From Bradyrhizobium sp. C9 (GTDB lineage Bacteria; Pseudomonadota; Alphaproteobacteria; Rhizobiales; Xanthobacteraceae), in the NCBI RefSeq assembly GCF_002532045.1, contig NZ_NWTG01000006.1:186001-250000 (forward strand): a stretch of DNA of 64,000 nt, written 5' to 3'. The notes beneath the pieces are model-generated. The model ran no database searches. It was not told the DNA's origin and saw only the letters and a list, made by a program, of their open reading frames with translations. Of the stretch, positions 19,883 through 28,607 are shown in pieces. Position numbers and translations under genes: made by a program. Position 1 is the stretch's first letter. The number at the start of each line of letters is the position of its first letter.

Positions 19883-20329
19883 TTAAGTGGGTTTGCGGCG
19901 CAACCATCCCTTCATTTTGAGACCGTCCCGCATGTTGAGAGCAAGAAGTGTAATGTTTGTTGCGCCCGCGGCGAGCTCAATCGCCTGCACAGCATAGAAC
20001 GTGGCATCGAATTCTGCCGCCTGAGCCTTCGACGCAAGGAAGAGCGCAGACGGAATAAGAATCAGGATGCCGTTTCCTGCAATGAACGGCATGCGCTTGA
20101 ATTTGGCCCCGATCAGTCCGGCCCGGCGCCCCTTCGCCAAAATGACACCTGTACCACCGGTGGCAGCGAGCGCCGGAATCAGCAACAAGAAACCCCACGG
20201 TATGGTGCTCTTAACCGCTGCAATCGTGGCATGGGAGGCGAACAGCTCGCTGAGTGCCGTCGATAGCCAAAATGTGCCGATCGTTGCGATAGCCAAGGCG
20301 CCAGCGACAGGATGGATCAACTTGATCAT
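19883..20329 (-). CDS. Hypothetical four-helix membrane protein
   Basis: A 148-residue protein with four hydrophobic segments separated by short basic loops (AKGRRAGLIGAKFKR) and a basic C-terminus GWLRRKPT. It begins MIKLIHPVAGALAIATIGTF. I do not recognise a characterised family. It is downstream of the ABM monooxygenase on the same strand, 30 bases after its stop, so the two probably form one transcript controlled by the divergent MarR regulator. Confidence 0.65.
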   Translation of the reverse strand: MIKLIHPVAGALAIATIGTFWLSTALSELFASHATIAAVKSTIPWGFLLLIPALAATGGTGVILAKGRRAGLIGAKFKRMPFIAGNGILILIPSALFLASKAQAAEFDATFYAVQAIELAAGATNITLLALNMRDGLKMKGWLRRKPT

Positions 20330-20359
20330 GAGTATCTTCCCTTCCTAAAAACAGCAGGG

Positions 20360-20728
20360 CTAGGCAACGCAGATGCCTGGCACGGCAACTTTCTGGAACA
20401 GATGAGGGGAAGCTATCGCGGAGGTCGGATAGCTGGCGAGTTTTGCCAGGAAGTCAGGATGGGTGAAGGCCGCGCGGAAGTGTGCGGTGGATTCCCAGAC
20501 GGCGTAGTTCAGATAGGTCGAGCCGTCACCGAGAGCTCTGTGCAGCTGAGTGGAAATGAAACCCGGCTGTCGCTTCATGAACGTTGCGTCATCCTGCCAA
20601 GTCTTGAGAAAAGCCGCTTCATCGGCTTTGGCGAGAGTGAATGGATTCACCAGGACGACCGAATTTGCGTCAATAGCGATTTGGCGGTCGATCGGGAAGG
20701 AAGGGTCGAGTGGGCGTAGCACCGACAT
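20360..20728 (-). CDS. Antibiotic biosynthesis monooxygenase (ABM) domain protein
   Basis: About 122 residues from the ATG at 20728, chosen because GGAG lies at the right distance; an ATG at 20740 is also in frame. The dimeric ferredoxin-like ABM fold is shown by VVLVNPFTLAKADEAAFLKT, FMKRQPGFISTQLHR and LNYAVWESTAHFRAAFTHPD. Such small cofactor-free enzymes oxidise quinones or reactive aromatics. It is divergent from a MarR regulator across an 85-base gap with a palindrome, which suggests induction by a phenolic or quinone ligand. The substrate is unknown. Confidence 0.8.
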   Translation of the reverse strand: MSVLRPLDPSFPIDRQIAIDANSVVLVNPFTLAKADEAAFLKTWQDDATFMKRQPGFISTQLHRALGDGSTYLNYAVWESTAHFRAAFTHPDFLAKLASYPTSAIASPHLFQKVAVPGICVA

Positions 20729-20788
20729 GAGTGGCTCCATTGCTATTTGATATATGGTGCTTAATTGGTATTATGATTACATACCGGA

Positions 20789-20806
20789 TTGACATCATAA
20801 TGTCAA
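20789..20806. promoter_or_regulatory. Palindromic operator for the MarR regulator
   Basis: TTGACATCATAATGTCAA is a perfect 7-bp inverted repeat with a 4-bp centre, in the AT-rich gap between the divergent monooxygenase and MarR genes. It lies 20 bases before the marR start, so bound protein could block both promoters. Confidence 0.65.
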
Positions 20807-20825
20807 TATGAATCAATGGTGACAA

Positions 20826-21299
20826 ATGAAAAGAGCCAAGCGAACCCCCGAGGCCGACGCCCTTACCGACCTTATTCTCGATCTATTCAGGCTCGACAGC
20901 CTACTTCTGACGGCCGGCGACCGTCTGGTCGCCCCGCTTGGCCTAACAAGTGCACGCTGGCAGGTGCTTGGCGCCATTGTGTCCGCCGAACGTCCCCAAC
21001 CGGTCGCTTGGCTCGCACGCGACCTCGGCGGCAATCGTCAAAACGTGCAGCGGATAATCAATGATCTGCACAGGGAGGGCCTCGTATCTTTTGAGGTCAA
21101 CCCGCATCACCGACGGGCGCAGCTGGTCGTGCTCACTGCGAATGGACAGCGCGCCTTCGAAGCCGCAATGGAATTGCAGGCTCCCTGGATCAACGATCTT
21201 TCAGAAGGGCTGTCGGTCAAGGATATACGGATTGTCCATCGCGTTATCACGGCCTTGCGAGATAAGCTTGAGGGCAGCCGTGAGGACAAGTCGGCCTGA
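20826..21299 (+). CDS. MarR family transcriptional regulator
   Basis: A 157-residue winged-helix protein. The recognition region is PVAWLARDLGGNRQNVQRII followed by the wing EVNPHHRRAQLVVLT, with flanking N- and C-terminal helices that form the dimer. The length is normal for MarR. It is divergent from the ABM monooxygenase and probably represses it and itself through the palindrome at 20789. It is one of the few fully intact genes in this decayed region. Confidence 0.88.
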   Translation: MKRAKRTPEADALTDLILDLFRLDSLLLTAGDRLVAPLGLTSARWQVLGAIVSAERPQPVAWLARDLGGNRQNVQRIINDLHREGLVSFEVNPHHRRAQLVVLTANGQRAFEAAMELQAPWINDLSEGLSVKDIRIVHRVITALRDKLEGSREDKSA

Positions 21300-21365
21300 C
21301 ATGGCAAAAGCATTGTGCTCGGCCCGGCGCCCGTGATTCAACTTCCCAAACTGGGGCTTCGAATC

Positions 21366-21765
21366 ATGCGCCATGAACTAAGGGACTACGAATGGGCACT
21401 TATCAAGTCTATGCTACCAAACAAGACGCGTGGAGTTCCTCGGGTAAACGACTGACGCGTCCTCATCTTCTGCGTCGTGCGATCTGGGGCACCTTGGCGC
21501 GATTTGCCGGATCATTTTGGTCCTTACACTACTGCTATAACCGCTTTGTTCGCTGGCGTGGGCCGGTCTCTGGAGCCGAATCATAGATGCACTCGCCGCT
21601 GCTCACGATGCGGCGGTCCAGATGATCGACACCTCTATTGTCCCCGTTCATCAGCACGGAGCGTGCATCGCCAAGAACCAGAGGCAATCGATAGGACGGT
21701 TACGCGGCAGACCAGCAAGATTCGTGCGCTTGTAGATGGCAATGGCCTCCCCGTACGGCTGCCAC
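21366..21765 (+). mobile_element. IS5-family transposase remnant
   Basis: The frame starts MRHELRDYEWALIKSMLPNK, the usual N-terminus of IS5-type transposases, meets a TGA after about 32 codons, then continues as VVRSGAPWRDLPDHFGPYTT, shifts frame through CYNRFVRWR, and resumes as AQMIDTSIV-like and DGNGLPVRLPLT pieces. It is truncated before the catalytic DDE C-terminal part, near 21765. Terminal inverted repeats were not located. It is a dead fragment. Confidence 0.75.
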
Positions 21766-21896
21766 TGACGCCTGCCGTCGTATTCGGTGGCCGGCATGAC
21801 GCCGTATCCGCCCCTGCCGGTGCGGAAGATAACGACGCAGACCATGAGGGTGTTGGCGAGGTTCCATGCATTGGCGAAGGCAAGGCTTTGAGACAT
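21760..21896 (-). pseudogene. Truncated small protein of unknown function
   Basis: From the ATG at 21896 the minus strand reads MSQSLAFANAWNLANTLMVC and IFRTGRGGYGVMPATEYDG, then runs into the IS5-type remnant near 21762. The coherent composition up to the junction suggests a real gene cut by the insertion element. No family is recognised. Confidence 0.3.
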
Positions 21897-22106
21897 CTAT
21901 CCGGCTCCTGTTCTGAGGCGGGGACCATCCCCGCCCGACAGGCACCAGTCGCGTGGTTGTCAGGGCTGCATGGCTCTCGGCTGGAACGTCGTTGCCGTCA
22001 CAGTGCGGTGGCTGATCGGCTAGAATGGATTGTGAGTCGATGTGCGGTTGGGAGGCCGACATGGCGGAGTTCAAAGGGCCGCCGACCGTTCGCCGATCGC
22101 ACCACC

Positions 22107-23100
22107 ATGCTGGACATTGGCCTGTAGGAGCGGTGGATAGGAAGTTACTGCAAAATCTATTTCGATCGGACCGAGGTCTATGGCGCAAAGTCCGTCGTTC
22201 CCGATCATTTCTGCGCTCTTCTAGGAAAGCGACCGAGCCATCAGGCCGTCGGTCGATGAAGAGGCGGAAAGTTCCAACGTCGTCTACAAGGCGCCCAGAC
22301 CGGTCGTCTTGTCGCGTTTGGATCTCTTGGGCTGCCACGGCCAGTACGGCGCGTGAACGGCTGGAGGCTTAGCTCGCAGCGACGCGCGAGACTGGGACGA
22401 ATACTGCGCCGATGGCGATTGGGCAGAGGAGACGGCCGCGGCACTGCGCTCATTCTTTGTCGAGGATTGATATCGGCGCGGGCACCCGAAGTGCTGGCGA
22501 CCCTCTACACGCGCGAGGAGGCGACGGACGAGATCGATCGCCGGATGCGTGATCGCGACGACGAAGGCCGGCTTTGGTTCGACGGCTATGGATCCTTGAT
22601 GAGCCTTCGGGCTTTGTTGGATGCCTGCGCTGACGTGCGGCACGTCACTCTCGACATCACGGCGCTGATCGGCGGCGGTTGGATCTAGTCGGGCGCCAGC
22701 ATTTGCGCTGACAAGAGAGCTTCCGCTCCCCTTGATCCCCGTCGGCTGGCAACAACGGTCATTCTTGCCGAGGGCAGCACGGACATTCGGATATTACAAC
22801 GCTCGCTCACGGCGCTATTTCCAGAGCGAAAAGATTACTTCTCGTTCTTCAACCATGCCGAACTGAGCGTGGATGGCGGCGCTGCCTATCTTGTGAAATT
22901 CCTAAAGGCATTTGCGGCAGCGCCGGCACCGTTGGCCTCGTAGCCGTATTCGAGAACGACACCACTGCACGTTAGACGTATCGGCAGGCCACCGCCTTGG
23001 GACTGCCAGACAACATGATCGTGGTGCTCCCGGACACGGAGCGGAAGAGATACGCTCTTCCTGCACGAGGCCTTCGCCTAGAGAATCGCCCCAATGCCGA
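22107..23100 (+). pseudogene. HEPN/Toprim-associated protein, decayed
   Basis: Several frames together give one protein: GSYCKIYFDRTEVYGAKSVV near 22135 (the N-terminal domain of HEPN/Toprim proteins), an acidic linker (VDEEAESSNVVYK), TREEATDEIDRRMRDRDDE near 22510, and then the Toprim-like core LATTVILAEGSTDIRIL, FPERKDYFSFFNHAEL, VKFLKAFAAA and AVFENDTTAR near 22745-22975. Stops (TGA, TAG) and frame changes interrupt it at least five times. The AEGSTD and ENDT motifs correspond to the Toprim metal site. The family is suspected to act in phage defence; this copy cannot be functional. Confidence 0.6.
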
Positions 23101-23400
23101 TTTTTTAAGATCACGTCGCGCGCCTTCTATTGCGCGGCGCATACTCAATTGGCAGCTTGGGCCAATGGCGATTTCCTGGTAGCAGCAGAATTCGTCGGCT
23201 CTGGTCTCGACAGCCTTTAGTCGGGAGTCTTTTAATCACTCGGGATCGATCCCGACCACAGCGGCTGCTGACGTTGGTTCTGTAGGAGACGCTGCGGGCG
23301 ATCGAGCACGTTGCTGTAGTCGGAGTAGGCGCGCGCCAATGAGCGGACGGAATGGCGCCGTCTGATCGTCCGGTGCGCTTTGGAGGACGGCGTAGAGCTC

Positions 23401-23625
23401 CTACGAGGCTTTGATTACATACCGATGTACTTGTGGTGCATCTTTGTCGTGCCCCACCAAATATGGATATCTGGCATCTTCGACGAGGTCGGAACGGTTT
23501 AACTTGCCTGCTTTCTCTGCGATGGCGTGAGACTTTTTCGTAGCCATCGGCTGCGCCCTCGGGACCTCTAACCTTCGGCCGAAAATCCTTTCGGACCCAG
23601 ATCTTTCATATATGGCGACAGGCAT
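23401..23625 (-). CDS. Hypothetical small basic protein
   Basis: A 74-residue frame from the ATG at 23625, MPVAIYERSGSERIFGRRLE, ending DKDAPQVHRYVIKAS. Composition is basic and soluble and the frame is clean, but no family is recognised and the neighbours on both sides are pseudogenes. It may be real or a remnant. The stretch 23100-23400 holds no readable gene. Confidence 0.3.
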   Translation of the reverse strand: MPVAIYERSGSERIFGRRLEVPRAQPMATKKSHAIAEKAGKLNRSDLVEDARYPYLVGHDKDAPQVHRYVIKAS

Positions 23626-23654
23626 CGCTATCTCCTCGACAGGCCAATTCTCGC

Positions 23655-24050
23655 TCGCCCTTGGCTCATCGGGGGGACCGATGCGCACGCCAAGAACTAC
23701 TCATTACTGCTAGCCAACGGCCCAACGGTGCGGCTTGCGCCACTCTACGATATCGCCAGCATCCTTCCCTACGACGATGTTGATCTGCAAAAGATGAAGC
23801 TCGCGATGAAGATTGGTGGGGAATACAAGCTTGGTCAAATAGGTGGCGGAAATTCGCCCGCGAAATCCGTTTCGATGCGGAAAAAGTCATTGCGGGACTG
23901 AACTCCTTGGCCGATCTGCTTCCGGACAGCGTAAGCGGCGTGTGCGCTACCGCGCAAGCGGAAGGGCTAGATAACGCCGTTATCCAGCGCCTTGCCGCAA
24001 AGCTGATCGAGCGAACCAAAGACTGCCAACGCCTTCTGAAAGGCCTCTAA
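23655..24050 (+). pseudogene. HipA-type kinase toxin, C-terminal remnant
   Basis: WLIGGTDAHAKNYSLLLANG followed by RLAPLYDIASILPYDDVDLQ is the C-terminal core of HipA, with the catalytic-loop TDAHAKNYS and the LYDIAS metal-binding region. Near 23850 the frame changes to WRKFAREIRFDAEKVIAGLN and runs to a stop at 24050. The N-terminal half and any HipB antitoxin are missing, so the toxin is inactive. Confidence 0.75.
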
Positions 24051-24133
24051 GCTTGCACAACTCACGGTTCGCGGTCGACTAGCGACGGTAGGGAACGGTA
24101 TTTCCGAGCCTGTGGAGTGCAGGCCGCGAGGCT

Positions 24134-25330
24134 TTACTCTCCGCCCTCGTAGAACAGTTCCAACGGCAAGCCGACGAGCGCCTTGCCGATCCAGTCGCGT
24201 GCGATCACGTTGGATGGGCCCATCGCGATCGCGGCGCGCGCGTCTCGATAGGAGCGCTCGATCGGACCGCGATGGTAGCCATAGCCTCCGGTCACGGTCA
24301 GCGCGGTGGCCGCGACCTTGTTGGCGACCTCGGCGGCGTGCACCTTGAATTCGGTCAGCGGAATCAGGATCTCGCTCTGCGGCCTGCCCGCGCGCCACAG
24401 CACGTCGAGTCGCGCTGCGAGCTCGTTGCGCCACGGCCGCAAGGTCTCGACCAGCACCTTGGCGGCGCCGAGCTCCTGCCGGATCGCCTGGTAATCCGAT
24501 AGGCTCTTATTCCGATCCTTGTGCACGAAGCTCGTGGTGTGCGCCACCGCCGCGTTCAGCGCTCCGCGCGCCACGCCTTCCCAGACCGCGCCGAGCCCGA
24601 TCAGATAAACCGGCGACACGCCGTCATAGATGATCTCCTTGCCCTGCCCCTCGGTGCCGAGCCGGTCGCGCCGTGGCACCCGCACATTGCTGTAGCGGAT
24701 CGGACCTGAATGATTGGCCCGCACGCCGAGCGCATCCCAAGGCCGTGATTCGATCCCTTGGGCCTTGCCGTCGACGATGAAGAACACGATATCGGCCTGG
24801 TCCTTTGCGCCGGGCGTGCGCGTCTGTACCACATAGTAGTCGGCCTGACCCGAGCTGGTCGTGAACGACTTCTCGGCATTGACCATATAATCCTCGCCGT
24901 CGCGCAAGGCTTCCGAGAGATTGTACCACCAGTGCCCGCCGGTGGCGCGCTCGCTGGTCGAATAGGTGCCGAGCAGACCACCATTGTTGGATTTGAGCCA
25001 GCGCTCCTTCTGGTCGGCGCTGCCGAACAGATTGATAGTTTGGGCCGCGCCGACATGCATCACATAGACGAGGCCGGTCGAGGCATCGGCTTGCCCGATG
25101 CGATACGCGGCTTCGGCGAAGTCGACGTGAGCGAGGCCGAGCCCGCCATGCTGCACCTCGTTCAGCACGCCGGTCCATCCGGCCTCCGACAGCGCGCGCA
25201 GATTCTCGCGCGGAAACCGGCTCTCCTTGTCGTTGCGATCGGCGTTCACCTTCACGGTGGCGTCGATCGCGGCGTCGAGTCTTGCATAGACGTCGTCGTC
25301 GATCTTTCGGGCGAGATTTTCTTGGGCCAT
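24134..25330 (-). CDS. Acyl-CoA dehydrogenase-fold oxidoreductase of the sulfone operon
   Basis: A 398-residue flavoprotein of the acyl-CoA dehydrogenase superfamily, start MAQENLARKI at 25330. The N-terminal helical domain has GWTGVLNEVQHGGLGLAHV; the flavin site is near GTYSTSERATGGHWWYN; the C-terminal helical domain ends in TGGYGYHRGPIERSYRDARA, typical of the family. It is the last gene of a seven-gene operon with an SfnG-like monooxygenase and an ABC importer. By analogy with SfnB/DszC-type members it probably acts on an organosulfur compound rather than an acyl-CoA. The true substrate is unknown. Confidence 0.85.
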   Translation of the reverse strand: MAQENLARKIDDDVYARLDAAIDATVKVNADRNDKESRFPRENLRALSEAGWTGVLNEVQHGGLGLAHVDFAEAAYRIGQADASTGLVYVMHVGAAQTINLFGSADQKERWLKSNNGGLLGTYSTSERATGGHWWYNLSEALRDGEDYMVNAEKSFTTSSGQADYYVVQTRTPGAKDQADIVFFIVDGKAQGIESRPWDALGVRANHSGPIRYSNVRVPRRDRLGTEGQGKEIIYDGVSPVYLIGLGAVWEGVARGALNAAVAHTTSFVHKDRNKSLSDYQAIRQELGAAKVLVETLRPWRNELAARLDVLWRAGRPQSEILIPLTEFKVHAAEVANKVAATALTVTGGYGYHRGPIERSYRDARAAIAMGPSNVIARDWIGKALVGLPLELFYEGGE

Positions 25331-25355
25331 GGTCGTTCTCCTGTCCGGGTTGATG

Positions 25356-26141
25356 TCAAGCGACAGCCTGGGTCGGCTGCCGGCTCGGATTGACTTGTGA
25401 CGATCCGCCGAGATAGAGCGTCTTGATGTCGCCGCGCCGCCGCAGCTCGGCGGCGGCACCCGCGAGCACGCTGCGGCCGTTCTCGAGCACGACAGCGTGG
25501 TCGGCGAAGCGCAGCGCCACCGTCGAGTTCTGCTCCGCGACCAGGATCGACAGACCCTGCTCGGCATTGAGCTGTTTGAGCGCGCGAAGAATCCCCTCCA
25601 CGACGAGCGGCGCCAGCCCCATCGACGGCTCATCGAGCACCAGCAGCCGCGGCCGCGACATCAGGGCGCGGCCGATCGCTGTCATCTGCTGCTCGCCGCC
25701 GGAGGTCAGCCCGGCCAGCGAACGGCGCCGCTCCTTCAGCCGCGGAAACAGCGTGTAGACGCGGTCGAGATCATCTGCGGTCTCGGCGCGGGTCGCATCG
25801 CGCCCGATCGCGCCGGTGAAGAGGTTCTCCTCGACCGTCAGCGACGCAAAACAGTGCCGCCCTTCGAGCACCGGCACGATGCCGGCCCGCACTAGCGCGG
25901 CGGCCGATATGCCGGCAAGATCGTGGCCGTCGAACAGGATGCGGCCCGCAGTGATCTGGCCGCGACGGGCGGGCAGCAGCGCCGACACTGCCTGCAAGGT
26001 GGTCGATTTGCCGGCGCCGTTGGCGCCGAGCACGGCGACAATTTCGCCCGGCCGCACCACGAGCGACACGTCGCTGACGGCGCGGATGGCGTGATTGTAG
26101 GTCGCGGCCAGGCCGTCGACTGAGAGCAGGACTTCACTCAT
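25356..26141 (-). CDS. ABC transporter ATP-binding protein, LivF type
   Basis: A 261-residue ATPase from the ATG at 26141. It has Walker A (GANGAGKSTT), the LivF-like LEGRHCFASLTVEENL segment, a signature loop reading LTSGGEQQM instead of LSGGEQQ, and Walker B LLVLDEPSMGLAP. It energises import together with the LivG-type ATPase encoded three genes upstream. It follows the substrate-binding protein gene after 61 bases. Confidence 0.9.
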   Translation of the reverse strand: MSEVLLSVDGLAATYNHAIRAVSDVSLVVRPGEIVAVLGANGAGKSTTLQAVSALLPARRGQITAGRILFDGHDLAGISAAALVRAGIVPVLEGRHCFASLTVEENLFTGAIGRDATRAETADDLDRVYTLFPRLKERRRSLAGLTSGGEQQMTAIGRALMSRPRLLVLDEPSMGLAPLVVEGILRALKQLNAEQGLSILVAEQNSTVALRFADHAVVLENGRSVLAGAAAELRRRGDIKTLYLGGSSQVNPSRQPTQAVA

Positions 26142-26202
26142 GGTTCGATCCGTCGAGTTACCGGCTGCGGGAGGCACAAGGCTCCCGCAGCGGCGCGATC
26201 GA

Positions 26203-27531
26203 TTACTGGCTGACCGGATCGTCGCCGGAGGTGCGGGGCGTGATGCCGTGCTCCCGGGCATAGGCGGCCGCGGACTTCTCGATGATCGGCCGCAGGGACG
26301 CCCGGTCCGGCGCGATCCAGTCCGACACCACCTTCCACTTCGCGCCATCCCACTGCTGGAAGGTGACGCGGCCGTCGCCCTCGTGATTGTCCCAAGTGAC
26401 GTTGATCGAATGGAACAGCCCCTTGGCGCCGAGCGCCTCGACCCGCGCCGGATTCAGTTGCAGATGCTCAAAGCCCCAGCGCACCTCGTCGCCGGTCAGC
26501 GTGCGCTCGCCGAACTTGGCCTGCGCGATCCTGATCGCCTCGACGTTGAGGATGCCGTTCACGATGCCGAGGTTGTGGTAGACGCTGCCGATCCGCTTCT
26601 TGTCGTCGAGATTGCCCTTCCCTGCGCCATAGACGGTCTTGATCACCTCTTGCAGCACCGGATATTCGGCACCGGAGGCTTGCGTGGTGATCGCGATATA
26701 GCCTTTGGCTGCGTCGCCCGCTGGGATCACGTCTTCCTCGGAATTGGACCAGACATTACCGATGATGTGGTCGGCCGGGAAGCCGACCTTCTGCGCGGTC
26801 TTCAGCGCCACCGGATTCATCACGCCCCAGCCGCGCAGCACCACATAGTCGGGCTTGGCGCGCCGGATCGAGAGCCACTGCGACTGCTGCTCGTTGCCGG
26901 GATGCGGCACCTCGATCTGCTCGACGCTGAAATGATACTTGTCCGCGAGGAGCTTGTAGATCGGGATCGTCTCCTTGCCGTAGGGCGAGCCGTGATAGAG
27001 CACGACGATTTTCTTGTCCTTGAGCCTGTCGACGCCGCCTTCGCGGCTCGCGATGTAGTTCACGATACCCGAGGTCTCGCTGTAAGGATTGAGCAGCAGC
27101 GGGAAGACGTAGGGAAAGACGCGACCGTCGGTCGAATCGGTCCGGCCATGGTTGACGGTGATCAGCGGCACCTTGTCCTTGGTGATGCGGTCGATCATGG
27201 CGTAGGCGATGCCGACCGACAGCGGATTCCAGGCAGCGACGCCGAGCCGGTTCTTCAACCGCTCATAGACTTCGACGCCGCGCTCGACCTCGTACTGGGT
27301 CTCGCCCTCGTCCCAGGTCAGTTTTACGCCGTTGACGCCGCCGTCGCGGATATTGATTAGGTTCAGATAGTCGATGAAGCCGCCGAAGAAGCCGGTGCCG
27401 CCGGCGGCATAGGGGCCAACCCGATAGCTTTGCAGCGGAAAGAACTGCTCGTCGGCGTGGACCGCCGGTGCTCCAGCAAATGCAAGGACGCCCACTACCC
27501 CCAGCGCGAATTTCAAGTGTCGAAACCTCAT
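26203..27531 (-). CDS. ABC transporter substrate-binding protein (branched-chain/amide type)
   Basis: A 442-residue exported protein with a signal peptide (MRFRHLKFALGVVGVLAFAG, cleaved near VHADEQ) and a type I periplasmic-binding fold (Peripla_BP_6), seen in YRVGPYAAGGTGFFGGFIDY, VPLITVNHGRTDSTDG and YVVLRGWGVMNPVALK. It delivers the ligand to the LivHM permease. Its place within an organosulfur operon suggests dimethyl sulfone or a related small sulfur compound rather than an amino acid. That ligand is inferred from neighbours. Confidence 0.88.
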   Translation of the reverse strand: MRFRHLKFALGVVGVLAFAGAPAVHADEQFFPLQSYRVGPYAAGGTGFFGGFIDYLNLINIRDGGVNGVKLTWDEGETQYEVERGVEVYERLKNRLGVAAWNPLSVGIAYAMIDRITKDKVPLITVNHGRTDSTDGRVFPYVFPLLLNPYSETSGIVNYIASREGGVDRLKDKKIVVLYHGSPYGKETIPIYKLLADKYHFSVEQIEVPHPGNEQQSQWLSIRRAKPDYVVLRGWGVMNPVALKTAQKVGFPADHIIGNVWSNSEEDVIPAGDAAKGYIAITTQASGAEYPVLQEVIKTVYGAGKGNLDDKKRIGSVYHNLGIVNGILNVEAIRIAQAKFGERTLTGDEVRWGFEHLQLNPARVEALGAKGLFHSINVTWDNHEGDGRVTFQQWDGAKWKVVSDWIAPDRASLRPIIEKSAAAYAREHGITPRTSGDDPVSQ

Positions 27532-27533
27532 CG

Positions 27534-28604
27534 TCAGCTCCTTGATGTGTCAGTTGCAGGAAACGTCTTGCGGAGGCCGGTCCACGCGGCCGACGCCGCG
27601 CGAAACCGGTCCCACAGCGCGATCAATCCGCGCGGCTCCGCGATCAAAAAGGCGATGATCAGCGCACCGATCACGATGCGCTGGCTCATCTCCAGCACGC
27701 CGGAGTCGAACACGCCACCGAGCAGAGCCGCGCCGAGCCGCGACAGGATCAGCGGAAACACCACGATGAAGGCCGCGCCGAGGAACGCGCCGCGCAGCGA
27801 TGCCAATCCACCGATGATGATGATGAAGAGGATCTGGAACGAGCGATCGAGATTGAAGCCGGCCGGCTCGACTGTGCGCAGGTAGGCAAAGGCCCACAGC
27901 ACCCCAGCGACCCCGATCAGGAACGAGGATACGCCGAACGCCAGCAGCTTGGTCCGTAGCAGCGGCACACCGATCACCTTTGCCGCGATCTCGTGATCGC
28001 GGACCGCGATGAAGTTGCGGCCGGTCTGCGATTGCAGCAGCAGCAAGGTCAGGATCGTCGCCACCGTCACGACGGCCAGCGAGAACAGGTAGCGGCCCGC
28101 CGCGCTGGTGAAGGAATAGCCGGCGATGGTCAGCGCTGGCGCATCGATCACGCCGGACGGATTGTCGTTGGAGAACCAGCCGAACTTGGTCAGCGCCCAT
28201 TGTACGAAGAACTGCGCCGCGAGCGTCGAGACCGCGAGATAGAACCCGCGCAGCCGCAGGCTCGGCAGCCCGAACACGATGCCGATCGCGGCCGCGACGA
28301 GGCCGGCCAGCACCAGGTCGAGCAGCAGCGGCAACTCGGGCAAACGGAGATGCAGATTGTAGGCGGCATAGGCGCCGACCGCGAGGAACGCGGCCGAGCC
28401 GAGCGACACCTGCCCGGCATAGCCGGTGAGGACGTTGAGCCCGGCCGCGGCGAGCGCCAGCGCGAGGAACGGCGTCAGAACCGCGTCCATCAAATAATCC
28501 GAACCGGCGAGCGGGATCACGCCGAACGTAATCACTGCGCCGATGCCGATCAGGATGCGGTCGATGACGGGGAGGGTCTGGCGCGGGTTCGAGGTTGCGT
28601 CCAT
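27534..28604 (-). CDS. ABC transporter permease, LivM type
   Basis: A 356-residue membrane protein with about nine to ten helices, including the LivM-family segment GLNVLTGYAGQVSLGSAAF and the coupling loop region EIAAKVIGVPLLRTKLLAFG. It begins MDATSNPRQTLPVIDRILIG. Its stop is two bases before the start of the substrate-binding protein gene, and three bases separate it from LivH, indicating one transcript. With LivH it forms the membrane channel of the importer. Confidence 0.9.
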   Translation of the reverse strand: MDATSNPRQTLPVIDRILIGIGAVITFGVIPLAGSDYLMDAVLTPFLALALAAAGLNVLTGYAGQVSLGSAAFLAVGAYAAYNLHLRLPELPLLLDLVLAGLVAAAIGIVFGLPSLRLRGFYLAVSTLAAQFFVQWALTKFGWFSNDNPSGVIDAPALTIAGYSFTSAAGRYLFSLAVVTVATILTLLLLQSQTGRNFIAVRDHEIAAKVIGVPLLRTKLLAFGVSSFLIGVAGVLWAFAYLRTVEPAGFNLDRSFQILFIIIIGGLASLRGAFLGAAFIVVFPLILSRLGAALLGGVFDSGVLEMSQRIVIGALIIAFLIAEPRGLIALWDRFRAASAAWTGLRKTFPATDTSRS

Positions 28605-28607
28605 GTG

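Noticed and set aside
20375..20400. TGGCAC-containing sigma-54-like sequence
   Set aside because: It lies inside the coding sequence of the monooxygenase and lacks the TTGC element.
22107..23220. Active defence gene at this position
   Set aside because: The HEPN/Toprim segments lie in different frames with several stop codons, so no functional product is expected.
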